From NCBI GenBank assembly GCA_964393815.1, contig CAYMUP010000034.1, forward strand, positions 1 to 9,963: DNA of 9,963 nucleotides. Direction: 5' to 3'. The notes beneath the pieces were generated by a model. That model made no database searches and was not told the DNA's origin. It saw only the letters and a program-made list of their open reading frames with translations. The DNA comes from JAGXIT01 sp964393815. Its GTDB lineage: Bacteria; Patescibacteriota; Saccharimonadia; Saccharimonadales; UBA4665. Both the position numbers and the translations under genes were made by a program. Shown in pieces: positions 1 to 5,628 of this stretch (position 1 is its first letter; every line of letters starts with the position of its first letter).

Positions 1-54
1 CCACCGACCTCAGGCTTATGAGTCCTGCGCTCTAACCAGCTGAGCTATGGTGCC
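1..54 (-). tRNA. tRNA-Met (CAU), 3' part cut by window edge
   Basis: Read on the minus strand, the segment starts with acceptor strand GGCACCA at 54-48, followed by TA, D-arm GCTC/GAGC with a GGTTA-type loop, anticodon loop CTCATAA (anticodon CAU, complement of 18-20) and the variable region AGGTC. The T-arm begins at GGTGG where the window ends, so the T-loop and 3' acceptor strand are missing. The anticodon stem has four good pairs plus an A-G opposition next to the loop. The absence of initiator features (unpaired first acceptor base, GGG/CCC anticodon stem) suggests elongator tRNA-Met. A CAU anticodon could also be a lysidine-modified tRNA-Ile, which cannot be excluded from this portion. 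Confidence 0.9.
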
Positions 55-56
55 AC

Positions 57-107
57 GTCGAAGCTTACGGCTAAGTCTCGTTTTGGCTTACAGCCAAAAG
101 CTTCGAC
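57..107. repeat. Nested hairpin directly upstream of the tRNA
   Basis: A perfect 10-bp inverted repeat (GTCGAAGCTT at 57-66, AAGCTTCGAC at 98-107) encloses a second 8-bp hairpin (TTTTGGCT at 81-88, AGCCAAAA at 92-99, 3-nt loop). On the minus strand it lies 2 nt from the tRNA 5' end, so in a precursor transcript it would sit at the RNase P cleavage side. No T-run follows on either strand, so it is not a standard terminator. Confidence 0.6.
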
Positions 108-128
108 CTATGCCTATGCTTCTCCTCT

Positions 129-172
129 CAAAATTCCATTCAGTCGCTATCGCTCCTTGGATTGGAATTTTG
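129..172. repeat. 10-bp inverted repeat, 24-nt loop
   Basis: CAAAATTCCA at 129-138 is the exact reverse complement of TGGAATTTTG at 163-172. No ORF or T-tract is associated. Together with the 57-107 hairpin it makes the tRNA-upstream spacer (55-327) structured but non-coding. I see no gene in this stretch. Confidence 0.55.
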
Positions 173-266
173 GCTTAAAAAGCATGTTAGCTTCTAAAAA
201 CTCTTCCGAGCTGCTCTTTTCCCTAAGCTGCAGAGAGACTACAAACTTAATCAATCGAACAGCGTG

Positions 267-272
267 ATTGTA
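267..272 (-). promoter_or_regulatory. Candidate extended -10 for the tRNA transcript
   Basis: On the minus strand the sequence reads TGCTACAAT, a -10-like TACAAT with an upstream TG. There is no convincing -35. Start would be near 260, giving a roughly 200-nt leader containing both inverted repeats before the tRNA. This is weak and based only on motif match. Confidence 0.25.
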
Positions 273-289
273 GCAAACTAGACGTCAAA

Positions 290-319
290 TTTCCACCCCT
301 AAAGCAACCCGCGTATACT
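290..319 (+). promoter_or_regulatory. Promoter of the DUF817 gene
   Basis: TATACT at 314-319 lies 8 nt before the ATG at 328. A weak -35 (TTTCCA, 290-295) is 18 bp upstream. The -10 position argues for transcription starting at or next to the ATG, as at the other leaderless genes here. It also makes the in-frame TTG at 319 impossible as a start from this promoter, since it overlaps the -10. Confidence 0.5.
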
Positions 320-327
320 TGAAGGCA

Positions 328-1149
328 ATGGACGCGACGAAGCAACAAGTACTTGAGAGTGTAAGAAAGCTGCCTGGCGGGTGGGTGCTAAGCCTCATCA
401 TCAAACTAGGTTGGGCAGCGATATTTGGTGGCCTCATGCTTGCAGCAATTGTCTTTACAAAGTACGTCGAGCTACCCTGGATTGCGCGCTATGACTGGTT
501 ATTTTTGTTTGCTGTGCTCACGCAAGTTGTGCTCGTAGCCACCAAGCTCGAAAAGCCGCACGAGGTCATCACCATTTTGGTTTTTCACCTAGTGGGACTG
601 GGTATGGAGCTTTTTAAAACCTCGGGCTCCATACAGTCATGGAGCTATCCAGAGGACTCGTTATTTCACCTTGGGAATGTGCCACTTTACTCTGGTTTTA
701 TGTATGCCGCAGTTGGTAGTTTTATAGCCAGAGCGTGGCGAGTGCTGGATCTAGAATATGAGCCATATCCAAAGAGAATCTACGCTGCCCTGCTTGCAGT
801 GGCCATCTATGTCAACTTTTTTACGCATCACTACTTTTACGACTTTCGTTGGATTTTGTTTGTTGTTACCGCCCTACTCTATGCCCGCACCTGGGTGTAC
901 TATCACATCCGCAGCAAACGTCGCCGCATGCCCTTTTTGCTCACTGCGGTGCTCTCGGCTTTTTTCATTTGGGTAGCCGAAAATATCGGTACGTTCACGC
1001 GCACCTGGCTGTACCCAAACCAGACAGAACACTGGCAACTTGTTAGCCTTCACAAGCTGAGCGCTTGGCTGCTACTCATGCTGGTCAGCTTTATCTTGAT
1101 CGACACCCTCCACTACCTCCGTACCAGACGTGAGCCAAGCAAAAATTAA
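328..1149 (+). CDS. DUF817 family integral membrane protein
   Basis: The 273-aa protein matches the DUF817 family by recall of its signature stretches: ELFKTSGSIQSWSYP, FHLGNVPLYSGFMYAAVGS, NFFTHHYFYDFRW, a RRRMP loop and IWVAENIGTFTRTWLYPNQ. About seven to eight hydrophobic segments span nearly the whole chain, with short cytoplasmic-looking basic loops and a basic C-terminus. No reaction or substrate is established for the family. The conserved His pair in the membrane region (THHYF) and the WSYP and AENIG motifs suggest an enzyme or metal site, but that is inference. ATG 328 is preferred over TTG 319 because a TATACT box overlaps the TTG. The gene stands alone and is convergent with the LCP gene. 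Confidence 0.85.
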   Translation: MDATKQQVLESVRKLPGGWVLSLIIKLGWAAIFGGLMLAAIVFTKYVELPWIARYDWLFLFAVLTQVVLVATKLEKPHEVITILVFHLVGLGMELFKTSGSIQSWSYPEDSLFHLGNVPLYSGFMYAAVGSFIARAWRVLDLEYEPYPKRIYAALLAVAIYVNFFTHHYFYDFRWILFVVTALLYARTWVYYHIRSKRRRMPFLLTAVLSAFFIWVAENIGTFTRTWLYPNQTEHWQLVSLHKLSAWLLLMLVSFILIDTLHYLRTRREPSKN

Positions 1150-1179
1150 CGCATGTAGCTCATTTCGTTAATCTTTAGT

Positions 1180-1222
1180 AGGTGATCGTTCTTCGTTTTA
1201 CCAAATGAAGTGAGAGTCACCT
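1180..1222. terminator. Weak hairpin between convergent genes
   Basis: AGGTGA (1180-1185) pairs with TCACCT (1217-1222), and a CTTC/GAAG pair lies inside. It sits in the 102-bp gap between the convergent DUF817 and LCP genes and could slow transcription from both sides. There is no good T-tract, so assignment as a terminator is tentative. Confidence 0.25.
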
Positions 1223-1251
1223 CTGTTAAAAACCAATCCCAGGTGAAATTG

Positions 1252-2961
1252 CTAATTACTGTTAGTCGTAGTCGGCACTGGCATGGCGTTTTTGCCGAGT
1301 ATGATGATAAAGTCGGCATCTGGGTAGCGAGTAGACGTCACCGTGTCGGTCACTACAGTCGCTTTGTATGTATTTTTTAGGTACGTAAGTGTGTTTGGTT
1401 TTTTGCCTGCCGAGTTGTCGATGATCGTGGTGGTTTCTTGTACGGTCGCAAAATTGCCTTGCCCCGCTACGTCCATGCCCTTTTCAAGCAGCTTGTTAGT
1501 CTGTAACCGTGCAAGCCCAGCGTACTGCGTGCTATTGAGCACCATGATACTGGCAGCTTCTTTGGTGAGTGGACTGGCATTGAACGTGCGGCGAATCTGA
1601 GCGGCAATTTCGGTGTAATCGTCGAGTCCAGCGGCCGGGATGAGTGCCGATTGGCCATTTGGCGACGTGTAGTTAGTGAGCATAGTGGTGTTTTGGCCTT
1701 TTAGCGTGTTGAGGTTAAACGAATCTATCTTGGTTGGGTCAACTTTTTTGCTGTAGTAGTAGAGGGTCTGGATCTCGTTGATCTGCAAGTCTGTTTTGAC
1801 ATTACCCGCCACTGCGCTAAAGAGATTACTGACCTTAAATGGATTAGCGATAACCGCGGGGTCAGAAGCTTTATCTTTGATAGCCAGTAGCATCTGGCGC
1901 TGGTGCTCGGTACGAGTAAAGTCTGCCTGGGTAAAACCATATGAGCCGTAGCCCTCGCCGCGGGCACGGGCCAAGTTTAGCGCTTGTTTACCGTCAAGAT
2001 TAACCGGGCCATTGGGGTATTTGGCCAGCGCGCAGCAAGTGCGTGACGTATAATCGAGGCTCGAGTCGTAAATGCCACGCGGATTATCGCTTTTGATAGT
2101 GATGGTTATGCCACCGACCGCGTCTACAAGATCGCGAAAAGCTGAATAATTTATGAGAGCAGTATAGTGTATCGGTAGCCCGAGCTCACCCTCTATGACG
2201 CCTTTGAGCCCATTCATACCTTCGAGCGGATAAACACTGTTTATCTTCATATGCCCTTCGCCCGGCAAACTAATCCAAAGGTCTCTGGGGATGCTAAGCA
2301 TCATCGCAGTGTTTTTTTCGGTATCAACACTGAGCACCATAATAGAATCCGTGAGCTCACCGCCGTTGTGGCCGACATCATCAGCCGAGTTGCCTGCGAC
2401 CAGCACATTTACTCGGCCATTTTCGTTTTTAAGATCTGCGGGGTTAAAGACGCCAAGCAGGCTAAATGGATTGCTATTGCCCGTGATCTTGGCTATGTCT
2501 CGGTAAAAACGAAAACCGAAGGCCAGCAAGCCCGCAAGCAGCAGCACGCCAAAGACTTTAGCGATCGTTTTCTTTTTGCTCTTTTTACCCCGGCCTTTTA
2601 GGCGGCCACGACCGGTTTCTGGCTCTTGTTGTTTACGACGGCGCCAGCTTTTTTTCTGACGTGGCGAGGGTATGCGATCAGGTTCATCTTGCAGCTCTGA
2701 CACTGTGTTAATAGGCTCCGCATGGCGTGGTGTCGGAGCGGCCCTTTTTACATCATCGGTTGTCGGTCTAGGGCTAGGCAAATCAATTTCCTGTCGTTTG
2801 GGTTGTGAGCGTAGTAGCGGTGCTGACGGCGTAGACACAGTGGCCTTAGGCTGATCCTCACCGCGAAAAAGCGGGTGCCGTGGTTGTTGCCCCGCCCCCG
2901 TTAAAAATCCATCGACGCTTCCAGAGCGACGCGGCCGAAATTCATCATATTTGTCTGCCAT
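1252..2961 (-). CDS. LCP (LytR-CpsA-Psr) cell-wall glycopolymer ligase with C-terminal LytR_C domain
   Basis: This 569-aa protein probably attaches undecaprenyl-linked glycopolymers to peptidoglycan outside the membrane, the known role of LCP proteins. Residues 1-130 form a long charged, Pro/Arg/Lys-rich disordered cytoplasmic region. One transmembrane helix spans about 133-152. The LCP domain runs about 184-365 with LTDSI (D205), SIPRDLW (R226, D227), INSVYP, ALINYSAF, VDAVGGI, LNLARAR (R332, R334) and the DFTR motif (D347, R350). A LytR_C-like domain follows at about 469-558 (ASIMVLNST through DFIIILGK). The 130-residue cytoplasmic tail is longer than in most LCP proteins and may be a regulatory or partner-binding region. 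The stop lies 102 bp from the convergent DUF817 gene. The gene begins 76 bp beyond the terminator of the small peptide unit on the same strand. Family assignment is firm; the polymer transferred is unknown. Confidence 0.95.
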   Translation of the reverse strand: MADKYDEFRPRRSGSVDGFLTGAGQQPRHPLFRGEDQPKATVSTPSAPLLRSQPKRQEIDLPSPRPTTDDVKRAAPTPRHAEPINTVSELQDEPDRIPSPRQKKSWRRRKQQEPETGRGRLKGRGKKSKKKTIAKVFGVLLLAGLLAFGFRFYRDIAKITGNSNPFSLLGVFNPADLKNENGRVNVLVAGNSADDVGHNGGELTDSIMVLSVDTEKNTAMMLSIPRDLWISLPGEGHMKINSVYPLEGMNGLKGVIEGELGLPIHYTALINYSAFRDLVDAVGGITITIKSDNPRGIYDSSLDYTSRTCCALAKYPNGPVNLDGKQALNLARARGEGYGSYGFTQADFTRTEHQRQMLLAIKDKASDPAVIANPFKVSNLFSAVAGNVKTDLQINEIQTLYYYSKKVDPTKIDSFNLNTLKGQNTTMLTNYTSPNGQSALIPAAGLDDYTEIAAQIRRTFNASPLTKEAASIMVLNSTQYAGLARLQTNKLLEKGMDVAGQGNFATVQETTTIIDNSAGKKPNTLTYLKNTYKATVVTDTVTSTRYPDADFIIILGKNAMPVPTTTNSN

Positions 2962-2973
2962 CGCTTGCCACTC

Positions 2974-3004
2974 ATTTTACCCGAAAAACGTCGGTTTTAA
3001 AACC
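2974..3004 (-). promoter_or_regulatory. Possible LCP gene promoter and 12-bp palindrome
   Basis: On the minus strand TAAAAT (2979-2974) lies 12 nt before the LCP start codon. About 17 bp further upstream, where a -35 would be, is the perfect palindrome GGTTTTAAAACC (2993-3004), overlapping a short CCGA/TCGG repeat. There is no TTGACA-like box. The palindrome could be an operator, but this is inference. Confidence 0.3.
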
Positions 3005-3036
3005 TTAACTCTTCAATCTGAGTTTTTACTGACATC

Positions 3037-3077
3037 AAAAAAACACCCCATATGCGAGTTCGGATGGGGTGTTTTTT
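3037..3077 (-). terminator. Rho-independent terminator of the small peptide unit (bidirectional)
   Basis: A 14-15-bp stem with core ACCCCAT (3045-3051) / ATGGGGT (3064-3070), A-tract 3037-3043 and T-tract 3072-3077 encloses a 12-nt loop. Read on the minus strand it ends in seven U. It lies 23 nt after the stop of the 31-codon ORF, so it most likely ends that transcript. It could also act as an attenuator before the LCP gene, which starts 76 bp downstream on the same strand. Confidence 0.9.
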
Positions 3078-3099
3078 AAGTGTCGTTCAAGGAATCGCC

Positions 3100-3195
3100 C
3101 TAGAGCAGCTTTAATTCCTCGTCGACTGCAAGGATAGCTTGGTCACTACAAGGGACCAATTCGTACGCCATGCCTTGGTTGATGGCAAACATCAT
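3100..3195 (-). CDS. 31-aa peptide with its own strong promoter, SD and terminator
   Basis: A short ORF, ATG 3195 to TAG 3100, encodes 31 residues beginning MMFAINQGMAYELV and ending in DEELKLL. It has one Cys (16), no transmembrane helix or signal peptide, and an acidic C-terminal half. I do not recognise the peptide. Its support is context. A perfect AAGGAGG lies 5 nt before the first ATG and 8 nt before a second ATG. A TTGACA-17-TATACT promoter with extended TGC lies about 95 nt upstream, and a strong terminator follows the stop. Such expression machinery around so short an ORF suggests an abundant peptide: a modified-peptide precursor, small regulator or toxin-like product. Alternatively it is a leader peptide with an attenuator for the LCP gene, although no amino acid is obviously overrepresented. 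Function unknown. Confidence 0.7.
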   Translation of the reverse strand: MMFAINQGMAYELVPCSDQAILAVDEELKLL

Positions 3196-3200
3196 GCTTG

Positions 3201-3207
3201 CCTCCTT
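3201..3207 (-). promoter_or_regulatory. Perfect Shine-Dalgarno AAGGAGG for the 31-aa ORF
   Basis: The minus strand reads AAGGAGG followed by 5 nt and ATGATG, so both tandem ATG codons have workable spacing. This is the only full anti-SD match I found directly upstream of a start in the window, where several other genes appear leaderless. Confidence 0.85.
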
Positions 3208-3233
3208 TTGTTTTTGTTTTTTTGTTTTTAGAC

Positions 3234-3286
3234 AGTTTTGAGTGAACGTTTATTTTTTGTTTATTTCGTTTTTGTTTCTCAAAACT
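3234..3286 (-). promoter_or_regulatory. 5' UTR hairpin of the small peptide mRNA
   Basis: AGTTTTGAG (complement of 3278-3286) and CTCAAAACT (complement of 3234-3242) form a perfect 9-bp stem around a 35-nt A-rich, G-poor loop. The 5' arm begins at the predicted transcript start, which is typical of stems that protect mRNA 5' ends. The rest of the leader up to the SD is a run of A with scattered C and is predicted to be unstructured. Confidence 0.55.
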
Positions 3287-3293
3287 AAATATC

Positions 3294-3322
3294 AGTATAG
3301 CAAAAAGCTTGTACTTTGTCAA
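3294..3322 (-). promoter_or_regulatory. Near-consensus sigma70 promoter of the small peptide unit
   Basis: On the minus strand: TTGACA (3322-3317), 17-bp spacer, TATACT (3299-3294), with TGC directly before the -10 (extended -10). The predicted start is near 3287, giving a leader of about 90 nt. It is one of the two best promoter matches in the window, the other being that of the small RNA at 6381-6409. Confidence 0.85.
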
Positions 3323-3417
3323 GTACTATTGTGTTATGTTTACCTACCCACCATATATCTTTGATGCATTCTATTAAACTGATATTGCATATAACATTAT
3401 TATAGGCAAATATATAC

Positions 3418-3446
3418 TTGACGTTACCACTTACCCCTGATACACT
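3418..3446 (+). promoter_or_regulatory. Transposase promoter, leaderless arrangement
   Basis: TTGACG (3418-3423), 17-bp spacer and TACACT (3441-3446). The ATG at 3453 begins 6 nt after the -10, so the transcript should start on or very near the A of the start codon. No Shine-Dalgarno is present. Confidence 0.75.
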
Positions 3447-3452
3447 AGAGAT

Positions 3453-4391
3453 ATGGAAACGTTCAATCTCATCCAATTTTATCAAAGGTTTGGCACTGAA
3501 GCACAATGCCAAGACTTCGTATTTATGAACCGTTGGGCTAATGGCGTAACTTGCCCGAAGTGTGGCGAGATTGACGTTAAGACCTACAAACTAGCCAGCG
3601 GACGCTACAAGTGTGCGAGTTGTCGTAATACATTCACCGTACGCACTAAAAGTGTCTTTGAAGATAGCCCCGTACCACTCCAAAAGTGGCTTTTAGCTAT
3701 CTACCTAGTTGGTAGTTACAAAAAAGGCATCTCATCAATCCAGCTTGGTAAGTTCATAGATGTAACACAAAAAACTGCTTGGTTCATGCTCCAGCGTATT
3801 CGCTACGTGTATGAAAACGACAGTTTTGAGCTGCTAGACGGTGAAGTTGAGATGGACGAAGCCTACATTGGTGGCAAGGACAGCAATAAGCACTATAACA
3901 AACGGCTTAAGCAGCTCACGGGCAAAGGCGCACAAGGTCATGGTAGTAAGAATATTAAAACGCCTATTGTTGGCATGGTTGAACGTGGCGGCAATCTACA
4001 TGCTGTAGCCACCAAAGATACGGGTAGCAAAACATTAATGACTTTAGCTCGTACTCATATAAGTATTGAAGCTACAATCTACACAGACGAACACATGCCG
4101 TACCGTACGCTACCTAAGCTTGGCTTTAAACACGAGAGTGTTAACCATGGCGTTAGTGAGTTCGTAAATGGTATGGCCAGCACCAACACTGCCGAGTCAT
4201 TTTGGTCGCATCTTAAGCGCGGTATTAACGGCATCTACCACCACGTAAGCGCCAAACATCTGCAACGCTACTGCGATGAATACAGCTATCGCTGGAATAC
4301 TCGTGGCATGACCGATGGTGAACGCTTTGACGACTGGTTTAGCCACATAAACGGCAAGCGACTGACGTACAAAACCCTTATCCGTAAATAA
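3453..4391 (+). CDS. IS1595 family (ISXO2-like) DDE transposase
   Basis: The 312-aa protein has the full architecture of ISXO2-like IS1595 transposases. An N-terminal zinc ribbon has C34-x2-C37 and C54-x2-C57, within the typical RWANGVTCPKCG and YKCASCRNTFTVRT contexts. A helix-turn-helix-like region follows (about 78-118), then the DDE catalytic domain with D135 in VEMDEAYIGGK, D212 in IYTDEH and E248 in NTAESFWSHLKRGINGIYHHVS. The length is normal for the family and no catalytic residue is missing, so it looks intact. It would cut and join DNA at IS ends. I could not find convincing terminal inverted repeats or an 8-bp target duplication on either side, so element boundaries are undefined. 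Its leaderless promoter is at 3418-3446. The adjoining low-complexity DNA and Replic_Relax gene suggest a mobile-element insertion zone. Confidence 0.93.
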   Translation: METFNLIQFYQRFGTEAQCQDFVFMNRWANGVTCPKCGEIDVKTYKLASGRYKCASCRNTFTVRTKSVFEDSPVPLQKWLLAIYLVGSYKKGISSIQLGKFIDVTQKTAWFMLQRIRYVYENDSFELLDGEVEMDEAYIGGKDSNKHYNKRLKQLTGKGAQGHGSKNIKTPIVGMVERGGNLHAVATKDTGSKTLMTLARTHISIEATIYTDEHMPYRTLPKLGFKHESVNHGVSEFVNGMASTNTAESFWSHLKRGINGIYHHVSAKHLQRYCDEYSYRWNTRGMTDGERFDDWFSHINGKRLTYKTLIRK

Positions 4392-4557
4392 CTTAAAACT
4401 TATCCATCGACGCCCAATCTATCTGATTTTTCAAATTCTCACATTTTATCTGTTATTTAATCTGTTTTAATTCCTTAGCTATATACCTTTTTTCTTCTTT
4501 CTTTTCTCCCTCTCTTTCTGTATAAATATAGAGAAGAAGATATGAACGGTTAGCTAG
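4392..4557. other. AT-rich spacer with ATCTG repeats and a 34-nt polypyrimidine tract
   Basis: No gene is seen. ATCTG occurs at 4421, 4448 and 4460 in similar AT-rich context. Positions 4486-4519 are an unbroken C/T tract, followed by TATAAATATA and the purine run AGAGAAGAAGA (4530-4540). Such asymmetric tracts upstream of a replication/relaxation-type gene could belong to an origin or transfer region of an integrated plasmid. This is inference only. Confidence 0.4.
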
Positions 4558-4701
4558 ATGAGTTATTGTGGGTTTGTAGATGTAAGCTTAGTTGGATATA
4601 TGGTTAGTAGTATAGTTGGTTATTTAAGTAGTTATAGTGATGTAGTTAAGTGTAGATTAGTGAGTGTTTAGGCAGAGATGTAGGTAAGTATATGAGTGAA
4701 G
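4555..4701. other. Cytosine-depleted G/T/A low-complexity segment
   Basis: Across about 147 nt the plus strand has only two C (4587 and 4673), with many GTAG, TTAG and TAGTT motifs. It runs into the first codons of the Replic_Relax gene. The strand asymmetry is extreme compared with the rest of the window. It may be a replication or transfer origin element, an untranslated leader kept free of structure, or a small C-free ORF (4558-4671). Confidence 0.55.
4558..4671 (+). CDS. Doubtful 37-aa ORF in the C-poor segment
   Basis: ATG 4558 to TAG 4669-4671 stays open for 37 codons while the other two plus frames are full of stops. The product would be hydrophobic and rich in Ser, Val, Gly and Tyr (for example YMVSSIVGYL), resembling a single membrane-spanning peptide. 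There is no clear SD or leaderless -10. In an A/G/T-only sequence an opening of this length has a few percent chance per frame, so it may be accidental. Listed as a candidate only. Confidence 0.2.
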   Translation: MSYCGFVDVSLVGYMVSSIVGYLSSYSDVVKCRLVSV

Positions 4702-5552
4702 CCGTAGAGAACGTTGAAGCTGGTAAAGTTAAGTATCGCAGACCATTGAATAAAGAGCAGATTCGTACACTTCATGCCCTCTACTGGTTCCGTTTCTGCA
4801 CCAGCAAGCAACTCTCTACATTCCTGCATAAGACCAATCCCAAAGCTATACAAAACAAACTACAGATACTCGAAGCCCAAGGCTTTATTGGCAAACGTTA
4901 CGACAAGAGCTACAAGCTAGCAGGCCGAGCTGCCGAGTATTACATCACTCCAGCTGGTGCCAGGGCTCTTGAAAAAGCCAAGCCCGGTATAACGAACCAA
5001 TGGGCGAATAAAAGCCTATACAAGAACAAAACAGTGTCAGATGCATTCTTGAAGCACTGTATTACTGTGACTGATGTGAACCTCCAGTTTTCTGCTGTCT
5101 ATGGTGACAAACTACAACGCTTTAGTAAAAGCTATATGGCTCAGTACAGCACCTTTCCTGAATGGACACCAGACACCTACCTACGATTAGATGCAAAAAC
5201 TGATAGTGGCGCAAAACACTACTTCTTGGATGTTTGGGACGGCAGTAAGCCGTTTTTCGTGACCGTGAGAAAGACGAGAAACTATGTGAACTTCAAGGAG
5301 AGTGGCGATTGGCAGGAAGACGCACCATTTCCGGCCATATTAGCCGTCTGTAAAGATAGCTACGCGCAGAAGAAGCTCAACCGACAAATGAAGCATATCT
5401 TAAGCGATACCTGGGATGATGACCTAATTTTTGCCACGACGACGAAACAGCAGCTTTACGAAGCAACCAAACCTACTGACAAGATATGGCTTAAGGTTGA
5501 TATGTATGGCGATCCAGAAAAGGCTACGTTGCGATCTTTATTCGTAGTTTGA
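4692..5552 (+). CDS. Replic_Relax-type protein (plasmid replication-relaxation / mobilisation family)
   Basis: The 286-aa protein resembles the replication-relaxation family found on plasmids and integrative elements of Actinobacteria and CPR. Residues about 20-95 form a winged helix-turn-helix: LNKEQIRTLHALYWFRFCTSKQLSTFL, a KAIQNKL recognition helix, the GFIGKRY wing and YYITPAGARALE. Residues about 155-205 resemble the family's restriction-endonuclease-like core, with PD at 160-161, FLDVWD (D180) and RKTRNY (K194), although the usual glutamate is replaced. The family is thought to act in plasmid replication or relaxation of origin DNA; the biochemical role is unproven. The start is supported only by a weak AGG 7 nt upstream. 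It follows the C-depleted segment, a plausible cognate DNA site. No relaxase or type IV secretion gene is in the window, so this may be a remnant of a larger element. Confidence 0.7.
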   Translation: MSEAVENVEAGKVKYRRPLNKEQIRTLHALYWFRFCTSKQLSTFLHKTNPKAIQNKLQILEAQGFIGKRYDKSYKLAGRAAEYYITPAGARALEKAKPGITNQWANKSLYKNKTVSDAFLKHCITVTDVNLQFSAVYGDKLQRFSKSYMAQYSTFPEWTPDTYLRLDAKTDSGAKHYFLDVWDGSKPFFVTVRKTRNYVNFKESGDWQEDAPFPAILAVCKDSYAQKKLNRQMKHILSDTWDDDLIFATTTKQQLYEATKPTDKIWLKVDMYGDPEKATLRSLFVV

Positions 5553-5553
5553 T

Positions 5554-5599
5554 GTTTCCTAAGGAAACGTCGAACTCCCATTTGAGCTTGCTCGAATGG
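5554..5599. terminator. Tandem hairpins after the Replic_Relax gene, at the next promoter
   Basis: Two hairpins follow the stop codon: GTTTCC/GGAAAC around a TAA loop (5554-5568), then a 10-bp stem with one T-G wobble around a 2-nt loop (5578-5587 with 5590-5599). The second covers the expected -35 of the DUF3800 promoter. They may terminate the upstream transcript, although no T-run follows, or act as an operator. Confidence 0.4.
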
Positions 5600-5613
5600 T
5601 TTGTGACCGAAGT

Positions 5614-5622
5614 TGGTATAAT
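5614..5622 (+). promoter_or_regulatory. Extended -10 promoter of the DUF3800 gene (leaderless)
   Basis: TGGTATAAT at 5614-5622 is a consensus TATAAT with an extended -10 TG. The ATG at 5629 begins 6 nt after it, predicting a leaderless mRNA. There is no good -35; that position is occupied by hairpin 5578-5599. Confidence 0.75.
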
Positions 5623-5628
5623 AAAGCT

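Noticed and set aside
2251..2601. Plus-strand 116-codon ORF antisense to the LCP gene
   Set aside because: The LCP frame shows clear domain motifs across this stretch, so the opposing frame is a shadow.
3285..3512. Minus-strand 75-codon ORF over the transposase promoter and start
   Set aside because: It overlaps two good promoters and the transposase start, has no SD and reads as unlikely protein; treated as chance.
4421..4464. Iterons for plasmid replication (three ATCTG-containing units)
   Set aside because: The units are short, unevenly spaced (27 and 12 bp) and in AT-rich DNA where such matches arise by chance; mentioned only as a property of the spacer.
3323..4490. Terminal inverted repeats and target duplication of the IS1595 element
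   Set aside because: Comparing both flanks by eye gave only short AT-rich matches such as TATATA; nothing was good enough to set element ends.
4668..4853. Minus-strand 61-codon ORF over the start of the Replic_Relax gene
   Set aside because: It is antisense to a well-supported coding region and has no promoter or RBS.
5596..5628. Upstream start (ATG 5596) for the DUF3800 protein
   Set aside because: The extra residues cover a consensus extended -10 and a hairpin and do not resemble the family N-terminus.
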